Origin: Pelobates cultripes
Taxonomy: Eukaryota > Chordata > Amphibia > Anura > Pelobatidae
Direction: 5' to 3'
NCBI GenBank assembly: GCA_933207985.1
Contig: OW240916.1
Coordinates: 132,856,834 to 132,920,833, forward strand
Length of the DNA: 64,000 nucleotides
Position numbers and translations under genes: made by a program
The notes under the pieces: model-generated
Database searches by the model: none
What the model was told of the DNA's origin: nothing
What the model saw: only the letters and a program-made list of their open reading frames with translations
In this document: piece after piece, positions 32,135 through 44,580 of the stretch
Numbering within the stretch: the stretch's first letter is position 1
Layout of the letters: every line of letters starts with the position of its first letter

Positions 32135-32376
32135 ACTATGGGCATTGTAGAGCATTTCTTCTTTAATTTAGAAATCCAGAGTTCTCCCAACAGTCTTTAA
32201 GTTTTTCTGTTCCCAATGTCTTTGATCATTGTTGTAACGGTAAAACATCCATAGTGTGATCTTTGCATGTAAAAGATGGTTGGTTTAAAAGAGAGCAAAG
32301 CTTTTGTCTGGGAAAGAATTAAAAAGAACATTAAGTTCCAGAGTAAGATATTCTTGGATGGATTCTGATAGTAATT

Positions 32377-32730
32377 TTAATCCAAATTGTGATTGTATTT
32401 GTGATCCAAAGTCCTGTAGACGTTTACATTCCTTAGATACCTTTCTGGAGGTTGTGTTTGTAGCATACCCGGTATTTGTTGTAGAGTATTGGTTGTAGAG
32501 TCCAGCTTTCCAAGTATTTGGCTAGAATTGGTTGCAGATATTCTATCAGCATCATCCGTTATCACTGTGGTGATGAAGTTGGTATTGATTGTTGGTATTG
32601 ATTGTAGCCATGGCATTTGTTTTTGCTTGTTTTTTTTTCCATGAAACATTTTTACACCGTTTATGATATGTATAGATTGGATACCCTCTGATATTCTTTT
32701 ACGGAATAAATTAATTGATAGCATTTCCAA
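32377..32730 (-). CDS. Unidentified frame between the ERV envelope relic and the purine tract
   Basis: This 117-residue frame lies just before the 3' LTR, where complex retroviruses keep accessory genes. It has a basic stretch (HGKKNKQKQ) near residue 30 and a Thr/Ser/Asn-rich middle. It has no cysteine pattern, membrane segment or domain I recognise. It could be an accessory-gene remnant, the tail of the envelope reading, or chance. I give it no function. Confidence 0.25.
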   Translation of the reverse strand: MEMLSINLFRKRISEGIQSIHIINGVKMFHGKKNKQKQMPWLQSIPTINTNFITTVITDDADRISATNSSQILGKLDSTTNTLQQIPGMLQTQPPERYLRNVNVYRTLDHKYNHNLD

Positions 32731-33179
32731 GACATTGTCTTAAGTGACATGGATCCCATTATAGTTGATATAGCAATCAAAGTGGTATCTCAAGAACGCC
32801 TCTTTTTACTGGTATTGGAATCTTGGTAGCACCTCTACATCTCACTGATAGACATCTCACTGAAATCAGGTACTGTTGTGCTAAAAAAGATCAACAGGTA
32901 AAATCTGTGGAAAATCTTTACATTTGTTATACTTTGTATAATAATGATAGATGAAATAGTAGCATAGTTAATCTTTATAGTTTTTTGTTTTAGAGATAAA
33001 CACCCTTGTATATGATTTAGATATATAAGGATAATTTGAAGCCGCAAAGTATTTAGCGCCTTTGTTCACAATGGTATGTACAATTACATTCTCTTGAAAT
33101 GTTAAAAATACTCTTTTATTCAAAATATCTCAATCTATTTAGAATAGTTGATAATTGGAAACATGACATTATTCATCTT

Positions 33180-33519
33180 TCTTTGTCCTGCTAGGGAGAA
33201 GGCAACTTATTCCCTAAGTTATAATTAGTAAATATAATAACTACAGTTATTAGTTGCGTAAAACACCAGAAACACCCAAAAACTGTCTTACATTTTTTTT
33301 TTTACCAAGATCTGACAGCCATTGTGGAAAGTCACGTTTGTGAGATTGGATGCTTAACAATGTGAATCTTATTTGTTTAAGTATATTTTCCAGCAGCTGT
33401 TGGGTGGAGCTTAAGGTGCTTTGAATTTTTTATTATTTTTAAAAGTGAGTCAAGAAAGCACTCAGGTACAAGGTATTGAAGGTATTTATATTTTAACTCT
33501 ACATTTATATAAGTGGTCT

Positions 33520-33581
<62 letters not shown>

Positions 33582-34338
33582 TTTTTTTTTTTTAAATAAT
33601 AATAGATATCAGAATCTGTTGTAACTATAACTGGCTGAAGTGAGGGTATGTTACAATTAGGATATGAATTAATAATTATATGTATGATGTATTGATTAAA
33701 GAATCAATAGATGTGGCAGGATCATTACCACAAGGTATGTGTACCTTTTTATCATCACAAACCAAATGACATTTTCTTGACAAACAGATAAATAAAATAT
33801 TTGATCATATGTACATACTGTATAGTGGTATGGATGTTGAATTTATATCTTTGACATCTTTTCACCTTTTCATCTTTTATTGCAATAGGTGACCTAAGTT
33901 ATTAATTTCCAAATTCATCATGTATATCACCTGGAAGGGTTAATCCATAATACTCTTTTACCTTCCATTGACTGACCTTAGCTCTGGCAGACTGAACATG
34001 TTCATCATTATAAATAAAGGTTTGTAATAAGTGAAGTAAAGTTTCTGCCTGTCTTTCAGTTAAATTTTAACTGTTGAAGTACTTCACTTATATTAATTAG
34101 ATTATATTAATCATACCACTCTGCAAACTTAAATGAATACTGAGTAGTTTCTGATTTGATAAAACATTTTTTTACATTTTCTTCTAAGGCGAAAACATTA
34201 TGCATTATTGCAGTTGTTTTTGTAATCATATGATCTTTAACAATCATGATTCAATTATGTAAAGATACATTGTTAAAATCAGATAATCTGGCCACTGCTT
34301 GCATTCAATTTACAAGTAAATTACCAGTATATGTAAAG
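33180..34338 (-). pseudogene. ERV envelope relic, transmembrane-subunit part
   Basis: On the minus strand, several stop-free segments have coding character. One near 34000-34075 includes LTERQAETLLHLLQTFIYND and SQWKVKEYYGLTLPGD. One near 33700 includes IPCGNDPATSIDSL. One near 33330-33420 includes QLLENILKQIRF and DFPQWLSDLG, and is followed by a hydrophobic stretch as in a membrane-spanning region. A TA microsatellite (33522-33580) interrupts the reading. The helix-rich ectodomain followed by a hydrophobic segment near the 3' LTR is the layout of a retroviral fusion subunit. Many stops and shifts make it non-functional. Confidence 0.5.
33522..33590. repeat. (TA)n microsatellite
   Basis: Alternating TA run with one TACATA interruption, followed by a T run. 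Confidence 0.98.
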
Positions 34339-35181
34339 CAAGCATTTCAAACTTGCGACCCGCTGGTCGCATGCAGCCCACAATGGACATCTTTGTGGCC
34401 CGGCGAGCCGCGAGTACATGCCTTGTTATTAAAGCAGAGTAGGCACCTGCTTTCGCCACATTGCAGGTGCCTACTCTGCTAAAACGTACCCGGCCGGGGA
34501 GGAGGGCCAGCAAGGGAGCTCAGTATTCCTGCTCCTCACTGCTCCCTCGCACCCGCCATCTGTAGTGAAGCCGGGCGCCGGAATATGACTTCATATTCTG
34601 GTACCCGGCATCACTAAACTGCGTGCGAGGGAGCAGCAGATAGAAGATTCCCAGGGAGAAGCCCGGTAGGGAGCAATAAAGAAAATGATGTGTGTGCAAG
34701 AATGTGTGTGTGTCTGTCAGTGTGTTTGTCTGTCAGTGAGTATGTGTGTCTATGGCTGTGTCTGGCTGTGTGTGTCTGTGAGTGTGTGTGTGTGTGTTTC
34801 TGTCAGTGAGTGAGTGTGTCAGTGAGTGAGTGTGTCAGTGAGTGTGTGTTGCATTGGCTGCGACTGGGCAGTTGAGTACCTGGAGGTGCATGAAGGCACG
34901 CAACGCCACTTCACATTTCGTGACATCAACCTGCTTGTTGACTAGAGGGGGATGCTGGGATTTAGTAGAGAGGGGGACTGGAATTTAGTAGATGTGGTGG
35001 ACTGGGATTTAGTAGAGGGGGTATTGTGGTTTAGTAGAGGGGGTGCTGGGGGCTTTTTTATACTGTACTTTTCAAAATAAACCTACGTTTCTATGAAAAT
35101 TTAAGTGGTTTTTTTTGCGGCTCACATAAACTTAAAGCTTGTTTATGTGGCCCATGCTATACTTTGAATTTGACATGCTTG
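34339..35181. mobile_element. hAT-like nonautonomous element A within the ERV
   Basis: The ends are inverted: CAAGCATTTCAAACTTGCG at 34339, and GAATTTGACATGCTTG ending at 35181. The word CCCGCTGGTCGCATGCAGCCC near the left end is typical of a widespread vertebrate repeat of hAT type. The interior has a GT-rich microsatellite (about 34690-34850) and TTTAGTAGAGGGGG repeats (34960-35050). An 8-bp duplication could not be confirmed, so the superfamily is tentative. Confidence 0.5.
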
Positions 35182-35189
35182 ATATGCAT

Positions 35190-35723
35190 TGTTTCACTAT
35201 TTCCTTTTGCTGCAAGACACAGGCATTAATGTAAATTGATCTGGGCAATTAGCTGTTATGCTCTTATACTTTATGTCTAATAGATATTGTTTGTAGTCCA
35301 GACCGCAGCTGCATATGGCATTTTAGCAATATTTTTCAATTAAGTGTCAGATATTAACAAAGTCTAACCACCTTTGCAATTAACACATTATGTGTTTTTT
35401 TTTTTATACTATTAATTATAGTATCTGTATTATGTTACATATTCTCATTGACCCATTTCTGATACAGGGAAAAAAATAGCATTGCTTTAGTAATTATATT
35501 TTTAATGTCCATGCAAACTATATTCCTGGAAATCCAGAATATAGCAAGAATCCTTTGTCAATGATCTAGGGAGCCATTTAACGTTTTGATAGTTATACCA
35601 AAAACAACAAGGAGTACATCAGTAGATCACATCTGAAATAGAACCATTACAGATTCCTTGTTGTATCAATGTCTCTGTGTTTATATTTACAGTAGTTCCT
35701 TGCTTTGCAGGTATGTACATAAT
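35190..35723 (-). pseudogene. ERV envelope relic, surface-subunit fragment
   Basis: Between the two hAT-like insertions the minus strand keeps a short coherent reading with CTPCCFWYNYQNVKWLPRS around 35560-35620, broken by stops on each side. Its place between the other envelope fragments is the main argument for the assignment. Confidence 0.35.
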
Positions 35724-35731
35724 ATGTAGAG

Positions 35732-37110
35732 CAAGCATGTCAAACTTAAAGGCTAGCAAGGGCCAAATAAACAAGTTTATGTGGGCTGCAAAAAAACAAA
35801 CGTAAATTTTCACCCCCTCTACTAAACCCCATGCCCCCCTCGTCTACTAAACTCCAGCCCCCCTCGTCTACTTAATCCCACTCCCCCGTCTACTAAATCC
35901 TAGCCCCCCTTGTCTACTAAATACCAGTCCCCCCATCTACTAAATTCTAGCCCCCCTTGTCTACTATATACAAGTCCCCCCATCTACTAAACCCCTGCCT
36001 CTGTTTAAAAATAAATAAATACACAAAAATAAACAGCCTACAAGCAGTGTCCGGAGTCCGGCCTCTGGCATACCACCAATGGCCCCATCTGCACCTTAAA
36101 AAAGCGGATCCTCCTGTTACTCCTTGAAACTCTCACACACACTCACTGAGACACACACACTGACAGACATACACATTCACTGACAGACACACAGGCTCCC
36201 TCACAGACACTGACAGACACACACAGCCAGCCATGCACACAGCCAGCCATACACCTATACACACACCTATACACACACACACACACACACACAGACATCC
36301 ATACACCTATACACACAGACATCCATACACCTATACACACAGACAGCCATACACACACACACAGACATACATACACCTATACACACATACACCTATACAC
36401 ACAGACAGCCATACACCTATACACACAGACATCCATACACCTATACACACAGACATCCATACACCTATACACAGAGACAGCCATACACCTATACACACAG
36501 ACAGCCATACACAGCCATACACCTATACACACAGACAGCCATACACACACACAGACATACATACACCTATACACACATACACCTATACACACAGACAGCC
36601 ATACACATAGACCTATACACACAGACAGCCATACACATACACAGCCATACACATACACATACACAGCCATACACATACACACACAGCCATATACATACAC
36701 ACACACAGCCATACACATACACACACACAGCCATACACATACACACACAGCAATACACATACACACAGACAGCCATACACACAGACAGCCATACATACAG
36801 ACAGTCATACACACACACAGAGTCATACACACAAACTGGGTTGGTTTCTTACCTGGGGTCTAGTGGGGCTGCTGGGCAGGCAGGGCGGCGGACAGGCAGT
36901 GAGGGAGTGCTGAGTGTGAGCTCTTCCTGCTCAGCTCCCTCGTGCACCGCAGTGATGCCAGGAACTGGAGTGACGTCATATTCCGGCTCCTGGCATCACT
37001 GCAGGGAGCTGAGCAGGGAGAGCTTACACTCAGTGCTCCCTTGCTGCGGCCCATGGGCCACATAAATATTAGTTGTGGGTTGCATGCGGCCTGTGAGTTT
37101 GACATGGCTT
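35732..37110. mobile_element. hAT-like nonautonomous element B within the ERV
   Basis: It starts CAAGCATGTCAAACTT at 35732 and ends GTGAGTTTGACATGG near 37106, the same family as element A in the same relative layout. The flanks ATGTAGAG (35724-35731) and TTGCAGAG (37111-37118) agree at six of eight positions and may be a decayed hAT duplication. It contains CCCCCTCGTCTACTAAA repeats (35810-36000) and a long CA-rich minisatellite. Confidence 0.55.
36125..36838. repeat. CA-rich minisatellite (ACACAGACAGCCATACACCTAT type)
   Basis: About 700 bases of ACACACAGACA, GCCATACAC and CTATACAC words in higher-order runs. Long frames on both strands are artefacts of the repeat. Confidence 0.95.
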
Positions 37111-37129
37111 TTGCAGAGTTTAGAAAAGC

Positions 37130-37475
37130 TGCAAATTGTGCTTTAGTACAAGTGTCCCATTATGTCAAGTTTCTAAAAAGGCTTTGATGGCCTTTTATAT
37201 TCCATTCTCTTGGCAGGGCTTCTGCTCTTAGTAGGCTGGTCTTGTTATTATTTATTAATTGCATCAAGGTTTCTTTCGTTAATTGATGTGTTTCTTCTGA
37301 ATTCAAATTCACATGCCACCAAATGTCATTGTAAAGTTCATTATTACAGAATATGTTCCAGTATGGTTTCTCACTCCAGTAGGAAATCTATATTCTTCTG
37401 CTCCTTCCTATTTTCCGAGTTGTAGGTAACAATCTTTCAATTTTTTTCTGAGCTGTAGGTAACAATCTGTGTCTT
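37130..37475 (-). pseudogene. ERV envelope relic, surface-subunit fragment next to L1 insertion
   Basis: On the minus strand a stop-free reading of about 85 codons (roughly 37400-37145) includes EKPYWNIFCNNELYNDIWW and ETLMQLINNNKTSLLRAEAL and ends at a TAA. Its tryptophan- and asparagine-rich make-up fits a glycosylated envelope. It lies immediately downstream, in element order, of the point where the second L1 inserted. Confidence 0.45.
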
Positions 37476-37778
37476 TTTTTTAATCTTTATTTTTTTTTTC
37501 TTTCTTTTCAATTATTTTAAACATTTAACAAATTGTAATATTTGTACATTCTATGATCAATGTTCATTTTCTACAGATCTTATTTGCAGGGAAAGAGGAA
37601 TATATAGACCTCTTGAAAATACAATTTAGCATTAAATATTTGATAATATTATACAAATTTACAATATAACGCAAGACAGTGGAGCAGCAAAATATGGACC
37701 AAAATTACTATAGAGTGGGAGGGGGATCAGGTATAGCTGATATGTTTTCAATGTTCAAGGTATGTATATTGGCTTCAA

Positions 37779-38790
37779 TCAATCACAAACAATTTCCATA
37801 TCGATCAGCTTAAGACATTTCATCCAGACAGTTGTTTTTTTGCTTAATTTTTGTTTTCTCAACATCAACTCCATTTTTATCTGAAACTCAAGTTGGTTTT
37901 TTACATTCTTCCAGGGGACTTCTAAATCTTTTTTCCACCATCTCGCAACCACTATTTTAGTAGCTAAAAAAAGGTGTATAATGATTACTTTTAATTCATA
38001 TGCCATAGGTGGCCAATTTAAATGTAGTAAAACAACCTCTGGAGAAATTTTCAACTCGAGTTTTAGATTTTTGAATATGAATTTTTGTATTGTCGACCAA
38101 AGGTTTCTTAATTTATGACAGTCCCACCAGATGTGTTTAAAATTACCTTTAGCACATTTACATCAATAGGATTGATTAAAGAGTATATTTTATTTAATTT
38201 TGCCGGAACCAAGTACCACCTATTTAAAACTTTGAAGTGTGTTTCCAACAAATTTAATGAATGTATGTTCTTCTTAACATCTATCATTGAGGAACCCCAT
38301 TGTTTCATACCAATGTCAATACTCAAATCTTTTTTCCATGCTAGTATGGCTGTTGGATTTGTATCCTTAACACTAGATTTGGTTAATATTAAAGCTTTAG
38401 AGAGTGGTTTATTGATTTTTTGTGAGTTGAATAATAAATCGATCAAATTGCTTACGTTTGATTTTGGTATAATAAGGTGTGTGGACATATAACTTTTGAG
38501 TCTAAGAAAATTGAACACTTCTCTAGATGGAAGATTACATAGACTTGTTATTTGGGCAAAAGTTTTGATTGTTCCTTCTGTCAATAAGTGCTGTAGTCGT
38601 AGTATTCCTAATTTTTTCCAATTATTGAGATTTAAGTCTTCCACTTGGTTTTCTACGATATTTAAATCTAAATAGCTCGGGACTTTTTTTTCTATGTTTA
38701 ATGCTTTTTTTATTTTAAACCAGTTTTTTAATAGTTGAGTCAAGATAGCATTGGGATATTCTTTTTTTTTTGAAATTTTATCTATGTTCC
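37779..38790 (-). pseudogene. L1 no. 2 ORF2, C-terminal region (frameshifted)
   Basis: Two frames cover the C-terminus: 38743-38108 (open upstream to about 38790) and 38054-37779. The first carries the post-RT region with NLPSREVFNFLRLKS. The shift near 38150 falls where the CWRC-type cysteines should be, so part of that motif is lost to a small deletion. The following frame resumes with HIWWDC-like residues and continues to a terminal stop at 37779. Confidence 0.8.
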
Positions 38791-41324
38791 AAATTAAACA
38801 ATCTAAGCTTCTTAGGAACTTCTCCTGCTCTCATTTCCATCTTATACCATCCCTCATTTTTATTTTCTTCTATTTGCATTCTGTAGATATGCAGAATAGT
38901 AGCTGCTTTAGAGTTATTCACTATGGATGGATAAGCAAGTCCGCCTTTATATATATTTTGTACTAATATTGATTGTTTTAATCTTGGCTTCTTACCTTTC
39001 CAAATATATTGGGTGAAGCTTTTTTGTAATAACTCAAGCCAGTGGGTCGAAATATGAAGAGGTAGCATTTGAAACATATAGTTCCATTTTGGTATTACAT
39101 AAGAATTAATCACATTTACCCGTCCCCAGAAGGTAATTTCTAAATTTCTACGATCTTTTAACCATTTGTTAAGCTCCAATAATAATGCCAGAAAGTTTAT
39201 TTCCATAATCCTATTTATCTCTCTAGTAATTTTAATTCCTAGGTAATCCATACTTTCCTTGACCCAAATAAATTCGTAGCTGTTTTTGATTTCTTGTTGC
39301 GTTTTTTTATCGAGATTAATATCTAAGATCAAGGATTTGTTTACATTTAATTTATAATTTGATATGAGACTGTATCGATCTATTTCCTGCATAATATGAT
39401 CCAGTGAGCTTTTAGGGTTTGTAACAGTGATTAAAATATCGTCAGCATATAGACTGATTTTTTGATCTTCATCTATAACTTTGTAACCTTTAATCTTCTT
39501 GTTATTTCTAATATTTTCGGCCAGTGGCTCGATAGATAATAAATAAAGTAGTGGTGAAAGAGGACATCCTTGCCGAGTCCCATTATTAAGTTGGAACCAC
39601 GGAGCAACAATATTAGGTCCAATAGTACGTGCAACTGGGTTTACATAAAGAGCCATAATGGCTTTCTTTATCCAACCTTCTAATCCATAGTGTGATAAAA
39701 CAGCTTCTAAATATTTCCAGCTGACTCTGTCGAATGCTTTTTCAGCATCAATCGACAGAGTCAGAACTGGAATCTCATTTCTGTTTGCATCATCTAAGAT
39801 ATTTACAATTCTCCTCATACTTGTATAAGAATTTCTGCCTGGAACATATCCTATTTGATCTTTATGGATAATTAGTGGAAGAAGTTTCTTTATTCTAACA
39901 GCTAGAACCGAAGCATATAACTTAGTGTCTACATCTATCAAAGATATTGGACGATAATTTTTAACATCAGTAGGATTTTTATCATTTTTTAAAATTGGCA
40001 AAATGTTGGCCTTCAGCATCTCTGCTGGCAAGAATCCTCTATTTGCCGCTATATTAAAGGCATTAGTCAGATACGGACATAGTAGATCTTTGAATGTTTT
40101 ATAAAATAAATTATTAAATCCATCAGGGCCTGGTGTCTTTGATCTTTCTAGCTCATTTATGGCTTTCATAATCTCATCCATAGTTATCGATTTATTTAAA
40201 AGTTCATTATCAATTGCTGTTAATTGAAACTTATTTATAGTTTTCAAGTATTTATTGATGTCATCATCTGTAGTAGTTTGAAATATATTATATAAATTAC
40301 TATAGAATTCATTAAAGCCCTTTCCTATTTCTCTGGGAGTTGTTACTGTTTTTCCATTATATATTAGTTTTTCCACTTTGTTCTGTCCTTTCTGTTTTCT
40401 GAGTTTTTGAGATAGCATTTTGTCAGCTCGATTACCTTTAGAATAATATTTGAGTTTTAATCTATCCATATTTTTGGCTGTTCTTTCTATTAATTTTTGC
40501 TTTATATTTTCTTTCAATTCTAATATTTTCTCATAAATTTCAGGGGATGGGGATTGTTTGTTAATATGAGACGTATTTCTTAATTCAGTATATAAATAGG
40601 ATAGGGTGATGTTCTTATCAAGTTGACTTTGTAATTTAATAAAATGACCTCTTATCACAGCCTTAAAGGCGCACCACAGAATAGATGGATCAATGTTTTC
40701 TGAAGTATTTTCTTTAAAATAATTTTTTATATTATTTTCTATATAGGTTTTATTTGTTTCAGAACAGAGCAAATTATTGTTCAGGCGCCAAGTGAAAGAT
40801 TCTCCTTTAACTATACGAAAGGCTATTTCACAGAACACCCCATTATGATCCGTCCAGACTATTTCGTTAATATTTGTTTTTTTAATCATATCAATAATAC
40901 TTGGATCTACCCAAATCATATCCAATCTTGAATAAGAAAAATGAACTTTAGAGAAATGTGTGTAATCTCTTTCATTAGGATTATAAATTCTCCAGATATC
41001 AAACAAATTATACTCATCTTTAATCTTTTTTAAGGCTTTGGCTTGTTTTATCACCGTTTGATTTAACTTGTTTCCTTTCATTAGTTTTTTGTCTATCTGT
41101 GGGTCTAGTACAGCATTGAAATCCCCTGCTAATATTAACTTTCCCACTTTAATTTCATCTACTTTTTCCAGTATTGTTTTTAAATAGGAAACCGGTGAAC
41201 AATTTGGAAGGTATATATTACATAATGTAAAAAGTGTGGAATCAATTTTACATATTATTATCAAATATCTGCCTTTAATATCTTGTATCTGGTGAATAAT
41301 TTCAACCTTGATTTTTTTCTCCAA
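38778..41324 (-). pseudogene. L1 no. 2 ORF2, main endonuclease/RT frame
   Basis: This 848-residue frame covers most of the endonuclease and the RT. It shows LAGDFNAVLDPQ, YSRLDMIWV and WTDHNGVFCEI from the nuclease. The RT shows KTPGPDGFNNLFYKTF, NYRPISLIDVDTKLYA, DQIGYVPGRNS, SIDAEKAFDRVSW, TRQGCPLSPLLYLLSIEP and SLYADDILITV. The catalytic residues are intact in this piece. The N-terminal nuclease part lies in another frame, and the frame ends at a shift near 38800. Confidence 0.93.
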
Positions 41325-41349
41325 ATATAACAGCTACTCCGCATTTTTT

Positions 41350-41553
41350 TTAATCCTTATTAGAGGCTTGAATTATAAGCGGAAATCTTTTGCCTCCCCA
41401 AGTTTGTTTATCTGTTTGCCTCCAGTGAGTTTCTTGTAAAAATATTAAACTTAATTGCTTTTCGATCAAATATCTATATAATAGAGCTCTTTTTGTTATA
41501 ATATTCATACCTTGAACATTGAGTGTCAGCATTTTTATCATGTCACTTCCCAA
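41350..41553 (-). pseudogene. L1 no. 2 ORF2 start: endonuclease N-terminus
   Basis: These 67 residues include TLNVQGMN and FLQETHW, the first two nuclease motifs, the latter with the catalytic Glu. The frame stops at a TAA inside an A-rich run. A second break follows in a seven-A run near 41320. Confidence 0.85.
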
Positions 41554-42469
41554 GGCACCTCCACATCTCCATCCACCTCATAATCGCTATTATCCTTCCC
41601 TATTGCTGCAAAAACATATACATGACAACACCAATAACATAAAGTTAAAATCATTGGAGGAAATCCTCCCTTCTTAGCACAAAGACTATAAATTTTCATT
41701 TAGAAAAATCAGTCTTTACTGTGTCTTTAGATCAGACACTAAGTAGGCGTGACTGGAAAGAGATAATATTATTTACACGTTTACCCTCCCCCCCCAAAAA
41801 AAAGTAAACTTTTTCTCTCTTTTTTTTTTTTTATATATCTTACTTTCCATCTTCCCTTTCCCCCCTCCTCCTCTTTTTCCCAATAAACATATTTCTTCTT
41901 AAGCTAATTTCTATACTTATTCCAACAAATTTGTGAGCAATTCTCTCATTAGTCTTCGTGTTATTCAAATACTAGTATATTCAATCCTATTATCTACTGC
42001 TGAAGTGTGAATTAATTTAATCTTTTTCATTCTGTGCACATAGTGTTCATTAAACTATTATTATGAATTTTAAATCTATTTTTTCCATCTAACTTTTATA
42101 TCCCCTTAATACTATATGAAATAATTTTCTAAAAAAAGTTACTCTTGTACAGACTTTTCTATAATAGTGAAGGCTTGTGAACCATACAAGTGAAAATTAC
42201 AAATAAAATCTATTATATTAGTGAAAGCATATGAGCTATCCAAATGAAATTTCCAAGTGACACCTTCAAACCAAAATTGCTACTTAGTTATATTTAGAGA
42301 TGTCTATGTCATGAAGAGAGGGGAGAAAAGAAAAAAAAAGTTTCCCTTTTTCCTTTCTTCTTTTGCTTTTTATCGTCTGTCGCAACAGTCCTTTTATCTT
42401 TCTTCTTTAATGCTAGTTAACCAACTATTTGCTTCATTTGCGTCCAAAAAAAAGTTTATTTTCTTGTTT

Positions 42470-43382
42470 TCAAATAAACTTTAAGGATGCTGGAAGGCTC
42501 CATTGGAATCTGATCTCATTTTTTCTTAGAAAGTCTGTCACGGCAGAGAAGGATTTTCTCCAAGACCTAGTAAAATAAGATAAATCTTGCAAAAAAATGA
42601 TATCTTTATAAATAAAGTTAATTCTGGGTTTAATACGGCTGGTTTTCATTAGATTGTCTCTCATTGAGAATGAAGAAAAACTTACTATCACATCTCTTGG
42701 GAGATGTGAGTCAATTGTGTTAGGTTTATAAATTCGATGAGAATTTACTGTTTGATGGTCGTCTGAAGGCATTTCAGGTAGAATTTCTTTAAATAAGTTG
42801 CTTAGATATTCCTTTAGTTTTTCGTTAGTAATTTCTTCGGGAACTCCTCTTATTCTTATATTGTTTTTTCTTGATCTGTCTTCCAAAGCGGCTATTTTTT
42901 TTTCAAAATCGTCGGCTTTATTTGTTAAAGCCTGCATTTCTGTTTTAATTACTTTTATTTGGGTTCCAAATACTTCAAGTTTTTTTTTCCACTTCTACCA
43001 CTGATACTGCCACACTTTTAATATCTTGTTTAATATCATTGAAGCTTACATGCATATCTTGTTTTAATATATTAAGTTGTAGCTCTAATAATTGCTTGAG
43101 CTGATCTTGTGTGCTAATTGAAGCAATTGCTTGAGATTGTAGTGGAGATTGTACAATTGGGACTTCCAAATTAATGTTGGAGGTATTAGCCGGGTGTGTC
43201 ATACATTCAATTCTCTGATCTTGGACATCTTTAATGGGGGTTATAAAAAAGCCAGACAGCCTCTTTTCTGTTTGTTGTGCTGATTTAATTTCTTTCTTTT
43301 CCATAGTTGTTTTTCTAGTTGCCATTTTATTTTTTGCTTCTTTAATTAAATGATTTAGCTTATATATCACTTTTATTTTCAA
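42470..43382 (-). pseudogene. L1 no. 2 ORF1 (coiled coil + RRM), one frameshift
   Basis: The N-terminal frame (43382-42975) has MATRKTTMEKKE near residue 20 and a heptad-like region. The C-terminal frame (42937-42470) has the RRM start RSRKNNIRIRGVPEE and the C-terminal domain with RKSFSAVTDFLRKNEIRFQW. The two meet at a nine-base T run (plus strand, about 42980-42988), where one base too many breaks the frame. Confidence 0.88.
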
Positions 43383-43915
43383 TAATTATGTATGGTAATC
43401 TCCTTTTTTTGTGCTATAGAGATTTTATCTCTAGCCAATGGTTATATACAGATATATTAGTATATTGCAATATGTTTGAAAGTACTTACAGTTCTGGTTT
43501 TTTTTTTGGAGATTACTGAAGTTTCTTTTATTCTTGTAAATCTTTTTTTTTTTTCCTCCTTCCTCTTTTTCTTCTTGTTTGTTCGAAAAGAGGAGACCCC
43601 TCTTATTCCCTACTCAGGGGAAATAAACACCCAGCCCCTCTCGTCCTCACCAAAAGCTTCAATATATCAATATGCTTCCCGAGCATCAAGTGCCGCTGAA
43701 TTGTCGCACGCTAGCCGCTTCAATTCTCCACTCCACTCAGCTCGTTCACCAACCCCCAGCCAAAATGCAATCACGGAGCGGCGTGGTTAGCTCGTCTCCG
43801 CGGTCGCTCTCACCATCTCCACTCCGGACACGCCCACCTCCAGCACGTGTGGCGTCTTACGTCATCACGTACCCACCTGTTCGTCACACAGCAATCTGAC
43901 AACAATCTGTGTCTT

Positions 43916-44298
43916 GTACTGTGAGGTGCTTTGATAGTCAATCAGGTATTCTCGGTACTATGTTCCATTTTGACAAATAGCTGGGTGTTGACAGTTATCA
44001 GCCTTTTTTTTTTTTTTTGGTCATCTTCTGTCTGCAAACATTATAGCAATATCCAGAATTAGCATAGGACTTCTTTTCAGCATATGAAGGCTGTTTGCTG
44101 TAGTCATTCAATGATAAACTTTATGGCAAAGTCTTTTCTTGCATCACCTTCATATGTGCATCCAAAGCATTTCACAAGCATCTGTCCCGTCTTTTTCCTG
44201 TTTTCAGCATGCTTTGCCATCATTGTTGAGTCCATTATTAGGATTTGAAATAGTCCAATCACATCTTTCTCATGTATAATCGGTTTTTGGAATGATCT
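43916..44298 (-). pseudogene. ERV envelope relic upstream of the L1 insertion
   Basis: This minus-strand stretch continues from the leader-like frame. A stop-free run near 44110-44240 includes KHAENRKKTGQMLVKCFGC and then EGDARKDFAIKFIIE before a stop. It looks like decayed envelope coding sequence with insertions. Confidence 0.35.
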
Positions 44299-44580
44299 TC
44301 AATAGGTTCCTTGTGAAATACCAGTGTAGGCAATCATTTCACTGTGAGCTGTGCCTCTCCTTTTGAGATGGTTCTTGGAGGTTGTCCTTGCAATCACAGA
44401 ACTTGTATAGTGTGCAGTCCAATTCAGTTCAGGTGCTTCCTGCTTGTTAACATAATCCCAATGCAGTTTTAAAACGACAGCTAGGGTTGATGTTATGATA
44501 ATGTTGCAGATTGTAAGAAGGAGACACCATAACAAATTTTCTAGCATCCTTTTGCTTCCATCTTTGCATTTCTTTCTCAC
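44299..44580 (-). pseudogene. ERV envelope leader-like frame with membrane anchor
   Basis: This 93-residue frame has a basic cytosolic start (RKKCKDGSKR). One strong hydrophobic segment of about 25 residues follows, around LLLTICNIIITSTLAVVL. A polar stretch with LNWTAHYTSS comes next and then a dibasic site in KNHLKRRGTAH. A short N-tail, an uncleaved signal anchor and a processing site downstream form the plan of a long envelope leader peptide as in foamy viruses. It follows an integrase-tail-like remnant, as expected for env. The lineage call is inference; the frame and hydrophobic segment are directly seen. Confidence 0.5.

Larger units (their letters stand above)
37476..43900 (-). mobile_element. 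Second Tx1-like L1 (decayed) inserted in the ERV interior
   Basis: A 15-bp duplication AACAATCTGTGTCTT brackets the element at 37461-37475 and 43901-43915. The minus-strand order is a 5' UTR of about 520 bases, ORF1 in two frames (43382-42470), a spacer of about 0.9 kb and ORF2 in four frames (41553-37779). Then comes a 3' UTR ending in an A-rich tail. It is much more A+T-rich than the L1 at 25-31 kb and its proteins differ strongly, so it belongs to another Tx1-like subfamily. Confidence 0.93.

Noticed and set aside
36125..36838. Regular repeats that might suggest a CRISPR array or a coding repeat protein
   Set aside because: Units are simple CA-rich words with no unique spacers, both strands are open only because of the repeat, and the surroundings are vertebrate transposons.
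38778..41324. Treating this long frame as an intact single-gene protein
   Set aside because: The nuclease N-terminus and the C-terminus lie in other frames, so it is the middle of a broken ORF2.
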